64,000 nucleotides of DNA from a bacterium (GCA_028275345.1 JAPWUV010000007.1:124001-188000); one strand, 5' to 3'; shown: positions 1 through 10,703, counted from the first letter of the stretch. Notes: generated by a model from the letters alone, not told the origin. Program-made: numbers and translations.

Positions 1-1653
1 GTGTGGCACCTGGAGGCCGCAGGCGTCCAGTACACTGGCAAGAGCGACGGCAGCTGGCTCAAGAGTCTCCTCCTCGGCGGCCTTCTCCCCCTGGCTCTCC
101 TGTTTGTCCTCTGGGGATTCATCTTCCGTCGCATGGGGCCAAGCGGAGGCCTCATGTCGATCGGGAAGAGCCGCGCCAAGATCTACGTCGAAGGAAATAC
201 CAAAGTGACGTTCAAGGACGTGGCCGGGATTGACGAGGCGGTGGAGGAGGTCAAGGAGATTGTCGAGTTCCTGAAGAATCCGCAGAAGTTCAAGCAGCTG
301 GGCGGCAGGATCCCGAAGGGGGTCCTGCTGGTGGGACCTCCGGGGACGGGCAAGACCCTCCTCGCGCGCGCGGTGGCGGGTGAAGCTGGCGTGCCCTTCT
401 TCAGTCTCACCGGCTCGGATTTCGTGGAGATGTTCGTGGGAGTGGGGGCTGCTAGGGTCCGTGACCTCTTCCAGCAAGCGGCGCAGAAAGCGCCTTGCAT
501 CATTTTCATCGACGAGCTAGACGCCCTTGGCAAGGCACGCGCCCTGAGTCCAATCCCCGGCGGGCACGATGAGCGAGAACAGACGCTCAACCAGCTACTA
601 GCGGAAATGGATGGCTTTGATCCCAACATCGGGATCATCGTAATGGCCGCCACGAACCGTCCGGAGATTCTGGACCTCGCGCTTCTCCGTCCAGGTCGCT
701 TCGATCGGCAGATCGTGGTGGATCGGCCCGATCTGAAGGGGCGCGAGGCGATCCTCCGCGTCCATGCCCGCAATGTAAAACTGGCCGACGACGTGGATCT
801 GCGGGTCGTGGCAGCGCGCACGCCCGGATTTGTGGGCGCCGACCTGGCCAATGTGGTCAATGAGGCAGCCCTGTTGGCCGCCCGCAAGGGGAAAAAGCAG
901 GTGGAGATGGAGGACTTCGAGGAAGCGATCGACCGGGTGATCGCTGGCCTGGAAAGAAAGAGCCGGGTGATGAATCCGCGCGAGAAGGAGCGGGTGGCCT
1001 ACCACGAAGCCGGGCACGCCGTCGTCGCCTGCTCCTTGCAAGGGGTGGATCCCGTACATCGGGTGTCGATCATCCCGCGAGGAGTGGCAGCCCTTGGCTA
1101 CACCCTCCAACTCCCCACGGAAGACCGCTACCTGATGACCCGGAGCGAACTGGAAAACCGGCTCAAGGTTTTCCTGGGAGGCCGGGTGGCCGAGGAGATC
1201 GTCTTCGGGGAGGTTTCCACCGGAGCCCAAAATGATCTCGAGCGGGCGACGCAAATCGCGCGCTCGATGGTGGCCGAGTACGGCATGAGCGATCGAGTGG
1301 GGCCGGTGAGCTATGGGGATAGCCGGCGGGGGCTCTTCCTGGGCACCGAGCTCCCCATGACGCGCCCCTACAGCGAGCAGGTGGCCGCGGAGATCGACGC
1401 CGAAGTCCGCCGCATGATCGACGAAGCTTACCGGGAGGTGAAGGAGCTCCTCCTGCAGAAGCGAGAAAAGTTGGAAAACCTCGCGCGGAGGCTTCTGCAG
1501 AAAGAGGTTGTGGAACGCGAGGAATTGCAGGAGATCCTCGGCGGCGATGGCGCAGGCTGCGCCCCCACCCCCTTTGAGGAGACGCGGCCGAGCGATGCCG
1601 GAGAAGGCACTGGAACGGCCCCTCAAGCCGAGCCTCAACCTTCAGACGGCTGA
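1..1653 (+). CDS. ftsH: ATP-dependent zinc metalloprotease FtsH (5' partial)
   Basis: Membrane-anchored AAA+ protease that extracts and degrades misfolded membrane and regulatory proteins. The gene is cut by the window edge: the first codon is probably an internal Val, and the first membrane helix and most of the periplasmic domain lie upstream. Visible in order: a membrane helix at about residues 22-42, Walker A GPPGTGKT at 112-119, the FVG pore loop near 145, Walker B IIFIDELD near 167-174, arginine-finger region RPGRFDR near 230, zinc site HEAGH at 335-339, and the third zinc ligand Asp in QNDLERAT (D412). The last ~35 residues are a low-complexity Pro/Glu/Thr tail, as in many FtsH proteins. 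It is followed by 318 bases before the next gene, so it is probably not co-transcribed with the signalling cluster. Family assignment is certain. Confidence 0.97.
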   Translation: MWHLEAAGVQYTGKSDGSWLKSLLLGGLLPLALLFVLWGFIFRRMGPSGGLMSIGKSRAKIYVEGNTKVTFKDVAGIDEAVEEVKEIVEFLKNPQKFKQLGGRIPKGVLLVGPPGTGKTLLARAVAGEAGVPFFSLTGSDFVEMFVGVGAARVRDLFQQAAQKAPCIIFIDELDALGKARALSPIPGGHDEREQTLNQLLAEMDGFDPNIGIIVMAATNRPEILDLALLRPGRFDRQIVVDRPDLKGREAILRVHARNVKLADDVDLRVVAARTPGFVGADLANVVNEAALLAARKGKKQVEMEDFEEAIDRVIAGLERKSRVMNPREKERVAYHEAGHAVVACSLQGVDPVHRVSIIPRGVAALGYTLQLPTEDRYLMTRSELENRLKVFLGGRVAEEIVFGEVSTGAQNDLERATQIARSMVAEYGMSDRVGPVSYGDSRRGLFLGTELPMTRPYSEQVAAEIDAEVRRMIDEAYREVKELLLQKREKLENLARRLLQKEVVEREELQEILGGDGAGCAPTPFEETRPSDAGEGTGTAPQAEPQPSDG

Positions 1654-1971
1654 GACCTCCCGCACACCCGGGTGAGTCGGGGGCAATTCCCTTCCCGTTA
1701 CGGCAAGCCCTTCGAGCGGGGGAGTGTTCTTGATCAGGAGCCCACGAAGGATGGTCGAGATTTTCCCACCCCGTAGCGAATAACCGCGCAGATCCCACGC
1801 CTTCGCTTTCCCCAGCGCTCAGACCGCAGCGTGCGGCGCGGTCTCCGCGCCTCGGGCTTTGCAAGGATCGAGCCTGGCGTGGCATCAGACTTGCCATCTG
1901 TTATAGCAAGTGAGCTAAGGATGGAACTTATTCGGCCGATGATGAAAGTGGAGGACCGGCGGAGGAGGTGA
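1654..1971. other. Intergenic region between ftsH and the signalling cluster
   Basis: No credible coding sequence. Just after ftsH there is a short perfect palindrome CACCCGGGTG. The 3' half carries the sigma-54-like promoter at 1880-1895 and, at its end, a GGCGGAGGAGGTGA ribosome-binding site that fixes the start at 1972. Confidence 0.6.
1880..1895 (+). promoter_or_regulatory. Sigma-54-type (-24/-12) promoter candidate
   Basis: The sequence TGGCAT-CAGAC-TTGCC has GG at 1881-1882 and GC at 1893-1894, separated by exactly ten bases as RpoN promoters require. The match to the TGGCAC-N5-TTGCA consensus is good. Transcription would start near 1906, about 65 bases upstream of the HTH-REC gene. 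No NtrC-type activator gene is in this window, so use by RpoN is inferred from sequence only. Confidence 0.5.
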
Positions 1972-2619
1972 ATGGCCGAATTCAGTGGACAGGCCATCCG
2001 GGAGATCCGGCAGAAGCTTGGCGTGAGCCAAGAAGACTTGGCACGTGCCATCGGGGTGAGTTTCGCCACCGTGAATCGTTGGGAGAATGGAAGGGCGAGG
2101 CCAAGCCGCGCGGCGCAACGACTTCTCGAGGATTTCCTCCGAAGGACGGGCCTGGAATTCCCCGCAAGCCCAGTGAGCGCGTCGAAAGAGACCGATTCCC
2201 GCAGGCTGCGCGTGCTCATCGTCGACGATGACGAGATGGTCGTGGACAGTCTGCGCCGAACCCTGCTTCGCTACCGGGGTGTCTTCGAGGTAGAGGTCGC
2301 TAGCGACGGCTACGAGGCTGGACTGAAGACGGCCTCCTTCCGTCCCGACGTGGTGGTGCTGGATATCTATTTGCCCGGGATGGACGGATTCGAAGTGTGC
2401 CGGCTCTTGAAGTCGACGCCGGAGACGGCGGGGATCAAGGTGATCGCGGTGACCGGTTTCGGCACGGAACCGACGCTTCAGGAAATCCGGGAGGCTGGGG
2501 CGGAGGCCGTCCTGATCAAACCCTTTGAGGCAGTGGATCTCCTACGAGCGCTCCGAGAGGTGCTGGGGGAGCGGCTTGAGCCTGTGCTCTTTCGCGCCCA
2601 GCAGAGCGCCCGAAATTGA
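1972..2619 (+). CDS. XRE-type HTH domain fused to a response-regulator receiver domain
   Basis: Probable DNA-binding response regulator of 215 residues. Residues 5-60 form an XRE/Cro-type helix-turn-helix (pattern IRQKLGVSQEDLARAIGVS, then NRWENGRARPS). A short linker leads to a REC domain at about 79-200 with acidic pair D85/D86, phosphoacceptor D131 in VVLDIYLPGMDG, T161 and K183 in LIKPF. The order HTH-then-REC is the reverse of classical OmpR/NarL regulators. A strong AGGAGG lies upstream of the ATG. It is the first gene of a five-gene signalling run and lies behind the sigma-54-like promoter, so it is a plausible output of the adjacent kinases; that partnership is inferred. Its target DNA is unknown. 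Confidence 0.88.
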   Translation: MAEFSGQAIREIRQKLGVSQEDLARAIGVSFATVNRWENGRARPSRAAQRLLEDFLRRTGLEFPASPVSASKETDSRRLRVLIVDDDEMVVDSLRRTLLRYRGVFEVEVASDGYEAGLKTASFRPDVVVLDIYLPGMDGFEVCRLLKSTPETAGIKVIAVTGFGTEPTLQEIREAGAEAVLIKPFEAVDLLRALREVLGERLEPVLFRAQQSARN

Positions 2620-2638
2620 AATCAGCGGGGGCGACGGG

Positions 2639-5600
2639 ATGGGAGTCATGGAAAACGTGGAGGCTGCCAAGATCCTTTTGATCGACGATGACCCGTCGAT
2701 CGTCGAACTCCTCCACAACAGACTGATCCGGCAGGGGCACCAGGTGCTTTCGGCCTCCACGGGGGAGGAGGGGATGAGGCTGGCTTGTTCCTTGCCCTTC
2801 GACCTGATCCTCTGCGATCTGATGCTTCCGGACCAGAGCGGACTTGATGTGCTGGCCGCGCTGAAGGCTCACGGCTGCGAGGCTGTCGTGGTCGTGCTCA
2901 CCGGCTTCGGCAACCTCGACCGGGCCATGAGGGCCGTTGAGCTCGGAGCCTACGACTTTGTGGAGAAGCGAAGCGGAACGGCCCAAATCCTGCACCGGAT
3001 CGAACGCGCGCTTCAACACAGCCGCATGCTCCAGGAATTGCGCGTCCGAAGGGCCAATCTGGAGACCCTCTCCCGCTTCGCGTACGAGGTCAATCGGTCC
3101 CTTCGCTCGGAGGAAGTGATCGAGCTCGGCGTCAACTGGGTGGCTCGCTCGGTTCCGGACGCAGCCGTGGCCCTGTTCCTGCGTGATCCCCCGGACTTGC
3201 GTCTCCGGCTGAGGGCGCAAGTGGGGCTACCGCGTTATCTCCTCCGTGCATCCCAGTTGGCATGGACCCATCCTCCTTTCCCGGACGGGGATTTCCTTGA
3301 TCTAGGAAGCTCGCCTAAGGGACGTGCAGGCCGCTCGCCGCTCCTGAGTCGGCTACGGGGAGACTTTTCCCACCTCCGACTCCAGTCTCTTCGGGCCCAA
3401 GAGGATGAGCTGGGCTTCTTGGTTCTGTTCCTTCGGCACAGGCCGCGCTATCCCCAACCGCTGGCCGAGCTCATGGAGGGAATGGCAGGTCACCTCGCTC
3501 TGGCTCTGAACAACGCACGTCTATACGAGATGAGCCGGCACCTTTTGACTTCGCTCGAGGAGTCCGAGCGGCGTTACCGGTCCCTCTTCGAGAACTCGCT
3601 CGAAGGGATATGCACGGTGGTCAATGGGAGGTTCACCATGGTCAACCGCGCCTTCTGCCGAATGCTCGGGTACGAGCAGGAGGAACTCGTGGGCCAACCC
3701 ATGACCGCGGTCGTGCACCCGGAGGAGGCGCCGTCCATCGTTGCCCGTTATTTTCGCCGGCTGCGCGGCTACGCGGAACCCAACCGCTACGAAACGCGGC
3801 TTCTCGCAAGGAACGGATCGGTCCTCCAGGTGGAGTGCGTGGTGAATCTGAGACAGGACGAGGGCAAGCGCGTCCTGCAGGCTTTCGTTCGGGATGTCAC
3901 CGAACGGCAGCAGCTGCTACACAAGTTGGATCGACGGAACCGGCAACTTGCTTCTCTTCTCGGGGTAGCCCGGGCCAGTACCCACTCGCTCAGCCTGCGT
4001 GACGTCCTGACCAACGGTCTCCGCTCGGCGATGCGCGTTGTGGAGGCCGACATGGGGAAGATCTACCTCCTGAGCCGCGACGGCCGGGAACTACATCTGG
4101 CGGCGACGCTCGGAGAGGCCTCGCCCTGGTGGAACCGCAGTCCCATCCCCGTCGGTGGCTATTTCTCCGGCCGAGCGGTGGCGGACCGGAAAGCGGTACA
4201 CGTCCTGGACTCGAGGTCGGAAGAAGCCCTCCGGATCGACCCTACCCTCGCTGACGTGCCATCCCACAGTTTCCTGATCGTCCCGCTCATGCACGCGGGG
4301 GAGGTGATTGGGGCCATCAATCTGGGCCGGCGAAGGATCGGTGGCTTCAGCCACGAGGAGGAAAGGGTCGTACGAGCCATTGCCACCTTCGTAGCTTTGG
4401 GGATTTCCAATAGCAAGGCCCATGATCGGGCTTTGGCCGAGCTGCGAAGGCTGGAATGCCTTCGTTCCCACATGCATCGGCTCGCCCAGGCCACGGGTTC
4501 CCAGCAGGTCCTGCGCATCCTCCTGGAGGGCGCAGCCGAGCTCTCCGCAGCGGATTGGGGACTCCTGGCCACGCTGGACGGTGGCTCTCCCGGTAGCTAC
4601 CTCCCTCTGCTCGTCTACGAAAACGGATCCGTGAAGAACATCGGCGATGTGAGGGCCTGGCAGCCGGATCCCGACCTGCTGCATCACCTGCAGCTGGGGG
4701 GAATCTGGTATGGCAATGCAGCCGGCACCCGACGCTTCGAGCTTCCCGTGGCCGAGGGCCTCCCCAACTGCGCGGTGGTTCCCATCCTGTCCGGCTCGGT
4801 GCTGAAGAACGTCCTTGTCCTGGCCAATGCCCAATCCGACTTTGACGAGGCTCGGCTGAGCGCCGTGCAAGCGCTGGTCCACCACGCCACGGCCGAGTTG
4901 GAGAAGGTCGAGCTCCTGCAACAGCTGAGGCAGTCGGAGCAACAATTCCGGCAGGTCTTCGATGCCGCCCCGGATGGGCTTCTGCTTCTCGGGAAGGGCG
5001 GCCGGATCCTGGAGGTCAATCTGCGGACTCTGGAACTCCTCGCCTGTACCCCGACGGAGCTGGTTGGCAAGACTCTCGACCAATTTGTGATCGCGGACGC
5101 AGCTGGCCAACTCTCTCTCTGGGCGCTACCGGAGGCGGAACCCGATGAGTTCACGGTGCAGGAAGTGGAGATCCGGCGTAGCGATGGGAAGCAGATCCCC
5201 GTGGAGGTGCGAGCGGTGCGTCTTTTGGGCCTCAGTGAGGCCCTCTGGCTTGTCCTTCTGCACGACCTGTCGGAGAGGAAGCGCTATGAAGAGGCTCTGC
5301 GGAGGGAGAAGGAATTCTCGGAGAGGATCATCGAGAACGCCGGCGTCGTCATCCTGGGCGGTTCCGACGACGGCCGGTTGCTTGTCTGTAATCGGAAGAC
5401 CACCGAGCTCACCGGCTACACTCGCGAGGATCTCGCGGACGGCCGCTGGCGCCAGCTCTTCTGGCCGGATCCCTTTGAGTCGTGCCCCACGACGGGCCAG
5501 TGGGAAAAGTGGGTCCCGGCCAAGGATGGGCGGCGCTTGTGCTTCCGCTTCACGGAGACGGAGCTTCGGGACGCCAGCGGAAGGCCTGTGGGAAGAATCG

Positions 5601-6379
5601 GCTTCGGGCAGGATCTCACGGACTTGCGTACCATGCAGGCTCGACTGGTCCAGACAGAGAAACTGGTGGCTCTTGGCCGGCTTGTGGCTGGCATCGCGCA
5701 TGAGATCAATAACCCTCTGACAGCCATCCTGGGCTACTCCCAGCTGCTCAAGGCGTCTTTGCAGGATCCCCAGGCGAGGCGGGACTTGGGGAATATTGAA
5801 AGGGAATGTCACCGCTGCCGCCGCATCGTGGACAACCTACTGCGGTTCGCGGGGGTGGAGCGAGCCGCCAAGAGCCCCCTGGACCTCAACGCGCTTGTCC
5901 GTTCCGTCCTGGAGCTTGTCGAGTACCCGATGCGTGCGGAAAATGTGCAGGTGGAGCTTCGCTTGAGTCCCGATCTGCCCTGGGTGCTCGGCGACGAAGC
6001 CCAACTTCAACAGGTGATCCTGAACCTCGTTTCCAATGCTCGCGAGGCTTTCGGTCCGGATCAGGCCGAGAAGAAGATCATTCTGGAGACCAAGACTGAG
6101 GGGGAAGAGGTCGTCCTTCGGGTGCGGGATACCGGGCAAGGTATCCCGGAGGCGATTGTGGACCGGATTTGGGATCCGTTCTTCACGACCAAAGGAGTGG
6201 GGAAAGGAACCGGGCTCGGCTTGTCCGTGTGCTACGGAATCGTGCAGGAGCACGGCGGGAAGGTTTCCGTGGTGGAGACCTCCAGCGCGGGCACGACGGT
6301 CGAGGTCCGGCTTCCCGCACTGCGCTGGGAAGACCGGCCCGCCGGGGAGCGAAACCCCTCTGCGCCGGATGCGGCCTGA
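2639..6379 (+). CDS. Giant REC-GAF-PAS-GAF-GAF-PAS-PAS sensor histidine kinase
   Basis: Soluble multi-sensor histidine kinase of 1246 residues. The start at 2639 follows a GGGGGCGACGGG purine stretch and begins directly before the receiver domain. Order, with approximate residues: REC 10-125 (phosphoacceptor D60 in LILCDLMLP; the usual KP is KR at K110), GAF 140-300, PAS 310-430, GAF 437-600, GAF 604-760, PAS 766-890, PAS 891-1005, HisKA 1008-1075 with phospho-His H1021 in AHEINNP, and HATPase_c to about 1225 with N-box and G-box motifs. No membrane segment is seen, so it should sense cytoplasmic ligands, redox state or an upstream phosphoryl signal through its own REC. It lies 19 bases after the HTH-REC gene, consistent with an operon. 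Ligands cannot be told from sequence. Confidence 0.9.
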   Translation: MGVMENVEAAKILLIDDDPSIVELLHNRLIRQGHQVLSASTGEEGMRLACSLPFDLILCDLMLPDQSGLDVLAALKAHGCEAVVVVLTGFGNLDRAMRAVELGAYDFVEKRSGTAQILHRIERALQHSRMLQELRVRRANLETLSRFAYEVNRSLRSEEVIELGVNWVARSVPDAAVALFLRDPPDLRLRLRAQVGLPRYLLRASQLAWTHPPFPDGDFLDLGSSPKGRAGRSPLLSRLRGDFSHLRLQSLRAQEDELGFLVLFLRHRPRYPQPLAELMEGMAGHLALALNNARLYEMSRHLLTSLEESERRYRSLFENSLEGICTVVNGRFTMVNRAFCRMLGYEQEELVGQPMTAVVHPEEAPSIVARYFRRLRGYAEPNRYETRLLARNGSVLQVECVVNLRQDEGKRVLQAFVRDVTERQQLLHKLDRRNRQLASLLGVARASTHSLSLRDVLTNGLRSAMRVVEADMGKIYLLSRDGRELHLAATLGEASPWWNRSPIPVGGYFSGRAVADRKAVHVLDSRSEEALRIDPTLADVPSHSFLIVPLMHAGEVIGAINLGRRRIGGFSHEEERVVRAIATFVALGISNSKAHDRALAELRRLECLRSHMHRLAQATGSQQVLRILLEGAAELSAADWGLLATLDGGSPGSYLPLLVYENGSVKNIGDVRAWQPDPDLLHHLQLGGIWYGNAAGTRRFELPVAEGLPNCAVVPILSGSVLKNVLVLANAQSDFDEARLSAVQALVHHATAELEKVELLQQLRQSEQQFRQVFDAAPDGLLLLGKGGRILEVNLRTLELLACTPTELVGKTLDQFVIADAAGQLSLWALPEAEPDEFTVQEVEIRRSDGKQIPVEVRAVRLLGLSEALWLVLLHDLSERKRYEEALRREKEFSERIIENAGVVILGGSDDGRLLVCNRKTTELTGYTREDLADGRWRQLFWPDPFESCPTTGQWEKWVPAKDGRRLCFRFTETELRDASGRPVGRIGFGQDLTDLRTMQARLVQTEKLVALGRLVAGIAHEINNPLTAILGYSQLLKASLQDPQARRDLGNIERECHRCRRIVDNLLRFAGVERAAKSPLDLNALVRSVLELVEYPMRAENVQVELRLSPDLPWVLGDEAQLQQVILNLVSNAREAFGPDQAEKKIILETKTEGEEVVLRVRDTGQGIPEAIVDRIWDPFFTTKGVGKGTGLGLSVCYGIVQEHGGKVSVVETSSAGTTVEVRLPALRWEDRPAGERNPSAPDAA

Positions 6380-6711
6380 AGATCTAGGCCCGCGCGCGAG
6401 GGAGCTTGTTCCAACCCCCGGGTCGAGCCGCGGGACGGAGCGGGTTCCTTGCGGAACGATTGCCCTTCAGCCCGGAGCCGAGGTGGCGTTGCAACTTGTC
6501 GCTGACGTCGGCCGCTGGTTCAAGCCGGGAGCCCGGACCTGACCGACTCGGCCGAGGGAGCTTGGTCGCGCCCGTGCCGGGATCCGGCATGGGCGGGGCA
6601 GCTGGGGAATCGAAGGATGAATTGCAGAAGACGCTTTGAGGAAGCATCCCGATCCGTACCTTGTGCATTGGGACGAAGGATGAGGAGCTCTTGCCGCCGA
6701 GGATGCCGCCA
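6380..6711. other. Intergenic region between the two large sensor kinases
   Basis: No coding sequence is supported. It holds a CTCGGCCGAG palindrome (6547-6556) and the strong hairpin at 6570-6594, which may act as an internal terminator or RNA-processing site between the two kinase genes. Confidence 0.5.
6570..6594 (+). terminator. Strong hairpin between sensor-kinase genes
   Basis: GCCCGTGCCGG and CCGGCATGGGC form an 11-bp stem (one G-U pair) around a three-base loop GAT. There is no following T-run, so it may be a partial, Rho-assisted or processing structure instead of a classical intrinsic terminator. Confidence 0.4.
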
Positions 6712-9700
6712 ATGGCAACATCCGACAGCATCCTTTGTCTGCTGCGGTGCGGCGAAAGGTTCGTCGTAGTGGAGGATTCGGGAATCCGCCAGCTCGGCGG
6801 AGGGAAAGCTTCCGCCGTGATCGCAGCTCTCGAGAGCGGAGCTGTGGAATCGGCTGGCAGGCGGATCAGAGACGCTCTTTCGCTGCAGGGCGAGATCGAG
6901 GTCGTCCCCGTCTCCATTGCCGGCGAAAGCCTGGTCGCGGTGATCAGCGTCCGGAGACCAGGTGAGCCCAGAGCCACTGGGCCGGGAGAGGCTTCAAACG
7001 CGCGAGAACTGGGGGCCGTGACGGCTGACGCTGGCGGGTCTCGAGAAGTGGCTCCGGTTGCAAGCGCGGGGGACTCCGACCAACAGGCACTCCGCCTGCT
7101 CTGCAAGGCTCTGGCGCGGCAAGCGCGAGCCACGGAGGTGCATATCCACTGGGTCGAAGCCGAACGCAGCCGGGTTGCGTATTGGCGCAAGGGGGCGGGT
7201 TTGGTCGTGACGGATGCCCCGTTGTCCGCGCGAGAACTGGAAGTCGTCGGGAACGGGAATCCCTCCTGGTGCAATGACCTGACGTGCGAAGCATGCCCCG
7301 AAGGCTGCAGCGATGGCCCCTGGTTCGTCGTCCCGCTTGCGGGAGAGGGCAAAGGGAGGGGTGTACTGGCATTTCGGCCTTCTGGATTTCCAGACGGGGT
7401 GAGTTCGGCTGACGATTCTGCCCCCGGAAAGGACCTCCCAGCTCAGCACCACCGGAGCCAGGAGGCGGAGATGACGGATTCGGCGGCGTTGCTCTCGGTA
7501 GCGGTGGAGCAAAGTCCGGATGCCGTCACCATTCAGGACCGGGATTTCGCGATCCTGTACATGAATCCGGCGGCGGAGGAGCTTCTGGGCCTGGGGCGGA
7601 ACGAGGCCCGCGGTCGCAAATGCTTCTCCCTGTTCCACGGAATCTCAGAACCTCCGGCATGGTGCCCCGCGCGTCAGGCGCTGGAAGGGGGTGTGGATTC
7701 GTGGGAGGAGACCGTCTTCGAGCCACGCCTGGGGAAATGGCTCTGGATCCGGACGCGCTGGATTCCGGGCGCCTGTGACGGGCAACCCTGCCTGGTTCAC
7801 ACGGTGCGTGACGTGACGCCCCTGCGCGAGTTGCAGCAGCAGCTGCAGAAGAAGACGGAGCAGCTGGGGGAGGCCCTGGCAGACCTCGAAGCCAGTCGAT
7901 CTTGCTTGGAACTCATCGTTGCGGCGGCGCCGGTGGGTCTCTTCACCGTGGACCCCGAGAAGGGGGTGCTGGAATGGAATGCCGTCGCAGAACGTCTCAC
8001 AGGGTTACCGAGGGAGGAGGTACTGGGCCGGCCTTGCCCGTTTGCGCACCGGCGCCGGCCCGCCTGCGATTGCGCCGGGCTCGGGGGCAAGTTTCGACGC
8101 TTCCTCGTGTACCACTGGTCTCAGGGACATGTGCGCCGCAGGCATCTGGAGGTGACCTGTACGCGGCGGGATCCCGTGGGGGTGGTCGGGACCCTCGTGG
8201 ACGTGACCGAGGCTATCGAGCGACGCAAGCAGTACCAGCTGCTGTTGAAGATCGCCAATCGGCGGTTGGAAATGAGCCTTGCGCGCCCCGAGGCGCGGGC
8301 TCTGGCGCGGGCTCTCCTGCGTCGCACGTGTGCACGCGCCGTCTGTCTCTACTCCTTTGATCCGGATAGTGGCGGCCCCTTGCTACTTGCCCAGGCAGGA
8401 CTGTCCCGTCCCGAAGTGGCGCAATTACGCCAGGACACGGTCTATTGCCGCGGTTGGGGAACCTTGCTCAGGAAACTTGGAACCGGAGCTCCGGTACGGC
8501 TCCGGGAAGGCGAGGCTCCCGAGGCCTGGCTGTCGGTGTTCGGACCCGGATCCCGGTTCCTCGTGATCCCACTCGTTGGGGAGGGGATCGAAGGATTCCT
8601 CCTGATGGTTGGGCCATCCTGCGGGGAGGTGCCCGATTGGCAGCTCGACTTCCTCACGAGCGTCGGCAGGGAGGTGAGTGTGGCTCTCGTTCGAGCGCGA
8701 GTGTTGGAAGACCTCCGGCAGACCGGACGGCTCCAGCTCCTGCACGAAGCCGGCACGGCCCTCAGCAGGAGTATGGAGCTCAACACGATCCTGGCCGAGG
8801 TGGTGGCCACCTTCGAACGGCACATGCCCCATCTGCTTTGCTCCATCCACCTACTGGAAGCCGACGGGAACGGGCACGTCGTCAAAGCGACCTCAGGCCC
8901 CGATGCGCACCTCTACGTCGGGCGAAAGCTGCCCATCGAGAAGGGCATCGTGAGCCTGGCTATCCGCAACGGATGCACGGTGTACGTGCCGGATGTCCGA
9001 TCGGACCCGCGCTACGTGCCCTGGCACAAGCGGACTCGCTCCGAGCTTGTGATTCCCCTCCGAGCGCGCGGCAAAGTGATCGGGGCCTTCAATGTGGAGA
9101 GCGAGAAGGGAGATGGTTTCACGGACGAGGATCTCCAAACCTTCACGGCCCTGGCCTCGCAACTAGCCACCGCAATCGGCAACGTGCAGCTGTTCGACGA
9201 GATCGTCCGCACCTCCGAGGCTCTGGCCATCGAGACGGGCAAGGCGCTGGAAGCAAGCAGGTTGAAATCTCAGTTCCTCTCGAACGTGAGCCACGAACTG
9301 CGCACGCCGCTCAATGCGGTGCTCGGATACTCTCGCCATGTGCTCCAAGAGGAGAAGCAGCTTTCGGAGGAGGGTCGAGAGAGTTTGCGGAGGGTGATCG
9401 CATCGGGCGAGCAGCTGCTGCAGCTCGTCAATGACCTGCTGGACCTGTCCCGGATTGAGGCTGGCAAGTTGTCTGTGGAAATCCAGCCTGTGGACGTGCG
9501 GCGGTTGGCTGTCGCTTGTCTATCCACCGTTGAGCCGACCGCGCGGGAAAAGGGGCTCCGGCTTCGGCTGGAAATGCCACCCGAGGTCCCTGCCGTGCAA
9601 AGTGACCCTCTCCGACTCCAGCAAATCGTGCTGAACCTTCTGTCCAATGCGGTGAAATTCACCGATCAAGGCGAGGTGGTCTTGCGGGTGAGAAAGGAGG

Positions 9701-9963
9701 CCGATGAGCTGGCCATCGACGTAACGGACACCGGAATCGGGATCGACAAGATTCATCACGAGGCCATCTTCGAGAGCTTTCGGCAGGTGGATGGATCGGC
9801 CACCCGACGGGCTCGGGGCACGGGACTCGGGCTTGCCATCAGTCGCAAGCTGGCCCGTCTGCTGGGCGGCGATATCACGGTCCAGAGCGAATTGGGCAAG
9901 GGTTCAACCTTCACCGTTCACATTCCCTGCGTTCCCCCTTCGGGGGTCAAGATCGGTTCCTGA
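6712..9963 (+). CDS. GAF-PAS-PAS-GAF-GAF sensor histidine kinase with cysteine patches
   Basis: Soluble sensor histidine kinase of 1083 residues. The ATG at 6712 has a GAGG nine bases upstream; ATG 6703 and TTG 6661 are alternatives. Order, approximately: uncharacterised N-terminus, GAF-like region 120-225 with Cys at 187, 192, 195 and 199 (WCNDLTCEACPEGC), PAS 256-380, PAS 398-515, GAF-like 506-660, GAF 675-840, HisKA 850-915 with H861 in SHELRTP, HATPase_c 960-1075. Both PAS domains also carry paired cysteines (GRKCFSLFHG..WCPA; RPCPFAHRRRPACDC). No membrane helix. The cysteine pattern suggests bound metal, an Fe-S cluster or a thiol switch, but this is inference. The adjacent REC proteins at 10008 and 10755 are the likely phospho-partners. 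Confidence 0.88.
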   Translation: MATSDSILCLLRCGERFVVVEDSGIRQLGGGKASAVIAALESGAVESAGRRIRDALSLQGEIEVVPVSIAGESLVAVISVRRPGEPRATGPGEASNARELGAVTADAGGSREVAPVASAGDSDQQALRLLCKALARQARATEVHIHWVEAERSRVAYWRKGAGLVVTDAPLSARELEVVGNGNPSWCNDLTCEACPEGCSDGPWFVVPLAGEGKGRGVLAFRPSGFPDGVSSADDSAPGKDLPAQHHRSQEAEMTDSAALLSVAVEQSPDAVTIQDRDFAILYMNPAAEELLGLGRNEARGRKCFSLFHGISEPPAWCPARQALEGGVDSWEETVFEPRLGKWLWIRTRWIPGACDGQPCLVHTVRDVTPLRELQQQLQKKTEQLGEALADLEASRSCLELIVAAAPVGLFTVDPEKGVLEWNAVAERLTGLPREEVLGRPCPFAHRRRPACDCAGLGGKFRRFLVYHWSQGHVRRRHLEVTCTRRDPVGVVGTLVDVTEAIERRKQYQLLLKIANRRLEMSLARPEARALARALLRRTCARAVCLYSFDPDSGGPLLLAQAGLSRPEVAQLRQDTVYCRGWGTLLRKLGTGAPVRLREGEAPEAWLSVFGPGSRFLVIPLVGEGIEGFLLMVGPSCGEVPDWQLDFLTSVGREVSVALVRARVLEDLRQTGRLQLLHEAGTALSRSMELNTILAEVVATFERHMPHLLCSIHLLEADGNGHVVKATSGPDAHLYVGRKLPIEKGIVSLAIRNGCTVYVPDVRSDPRYVPWHKRTRSELVIPLRARGKVIGAFNVESEKGDGFTDEDLQTFTALASQLATAIGNVQLFDEIVRTSEALAIETGKALEASRLKSQFLSNVSHELRTPLNAVLGYSRHVLQEEKQLSEEGRESLRRVIASGEQLLQLVNDLLDLSRIEAGKLSVEIQPVDVRRLAVACLSTVEPTAREKGLRLRLEMPPEVPAVQSDPLRLQQIVLNLLSNAVKFTDQGEVVLRVRKEADELAIDVTDTGIGIDKIHHEAIFESFRQVDGSATRRARGTGLGLAISRKLARLLGGDITVQSELGKGSTFTVHIPCVPPSGVKIGS

Positions 9964-10007
9964 AATGGTGAAGGGGCTATCAAGCCGATCAACGAATGGA
10001 GGGCACA

Positions 10008-10703
10008 ATGGATACCGAGACTCGGGAACGCAGGAAGGTCCTGGTGGCGGAGGATGATCCCTTCACGCAGGAGCTTCTGGTGATGGAGTTGAGGGACGCT
10101 GGCTATGAGGTCGCAGCTGCGCCGGACGGGAAGAGGGCCTTGGAGATGGTGCGAGATTGGGCGCCGGACCTCGTCCTGCTGGACATCATGATGCCGGAAT
10201 TGGACGGCCTTTCGGTCTTGCGCGAGATACGTTCCACGGAACGAGGCGCTTCCCTGCCAGTGATCCTGATCTCGGCGCGAAACGCCATGGATGACAAGCT
10301 CACGGGGCTTGCAGAAGGGGCCAACGATTACCTCACCAAGCCCTTCGACATGCGTGAGGTGCTGGCCCGGGTGGCGCTTCAATTCCGCATGAAGGAGCTC
10401 GAGGCGAAGGCTCTGGAGGTGGAGCGGCTGCGAGCGGTGCTGGAGATGGCGGGCGCCGCAGCCCACGAGCTGAGCCAGCCGATCACCGGTGCTCTCGGGC
10501 ATATCTACCTCATGCTGAACACGGAGGACGCTCCCGATGGCCGCAAGTTGGTGAGTGTAGAGGACCTGCGCGCGGCGGAATCCTGCTTGCGCCGCGCCAG
10601 AGAGACCCTGCTCAAGATGCAGTCCATCCGGCGGTATTCCGTCACAGAGTACCGGGAAGGCATTCGGATCGTCGACATCAACCGGGCTTCGGATGCGGAA
10701 TAG
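10008..10703 (+). CDS. REC domain fused to an orphan HisKA (DHp) helix pair, no ATPase domain
   Basis: A 231-residue protein. The REC domain spans residues 10-130, with acidic EDD motif, phosphoacceptor D59 in LLDIMMPELDG and KPFD lysine. A helical linker leads to a dimerisation/phosphotransfer segment with the H-box-like AAHELSQPITG (H153) and a second helix. The chain then ends without any N, G1 or G2 ATP-binding boxes, so it cannot autophosphorylate. It may be a phosphotransfer intermediate, a kinase-dimerising adaptor or a phosphatase. Start 10008 follows GGAGGG by four bases and is preferred over ATG 9996. It sits 44 bases after one kinase and 51 bases before a REC-kinase, consistent with a shared phosphorelay. 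Confidence 0.85.
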   Translation: MDTETRERRKVLVAEDDPFTQELLVMELRDAGYEVAAAPDGKRALEMVRDWAPDLVLLDIMMPELDGLSVLREIRSTERGASLPVILISARNAMDDKLTGLAEGANDYLTKPFDMREVLARVALQFRMKELEAKALEVERLRAVLEMAGAAAHELSQPITGALGHIYLMLNTEDAPDGRKLVSVEDLRAAESCLRRARETLLKMQSIRRYSVTEYREGIRIVDINRASDAE

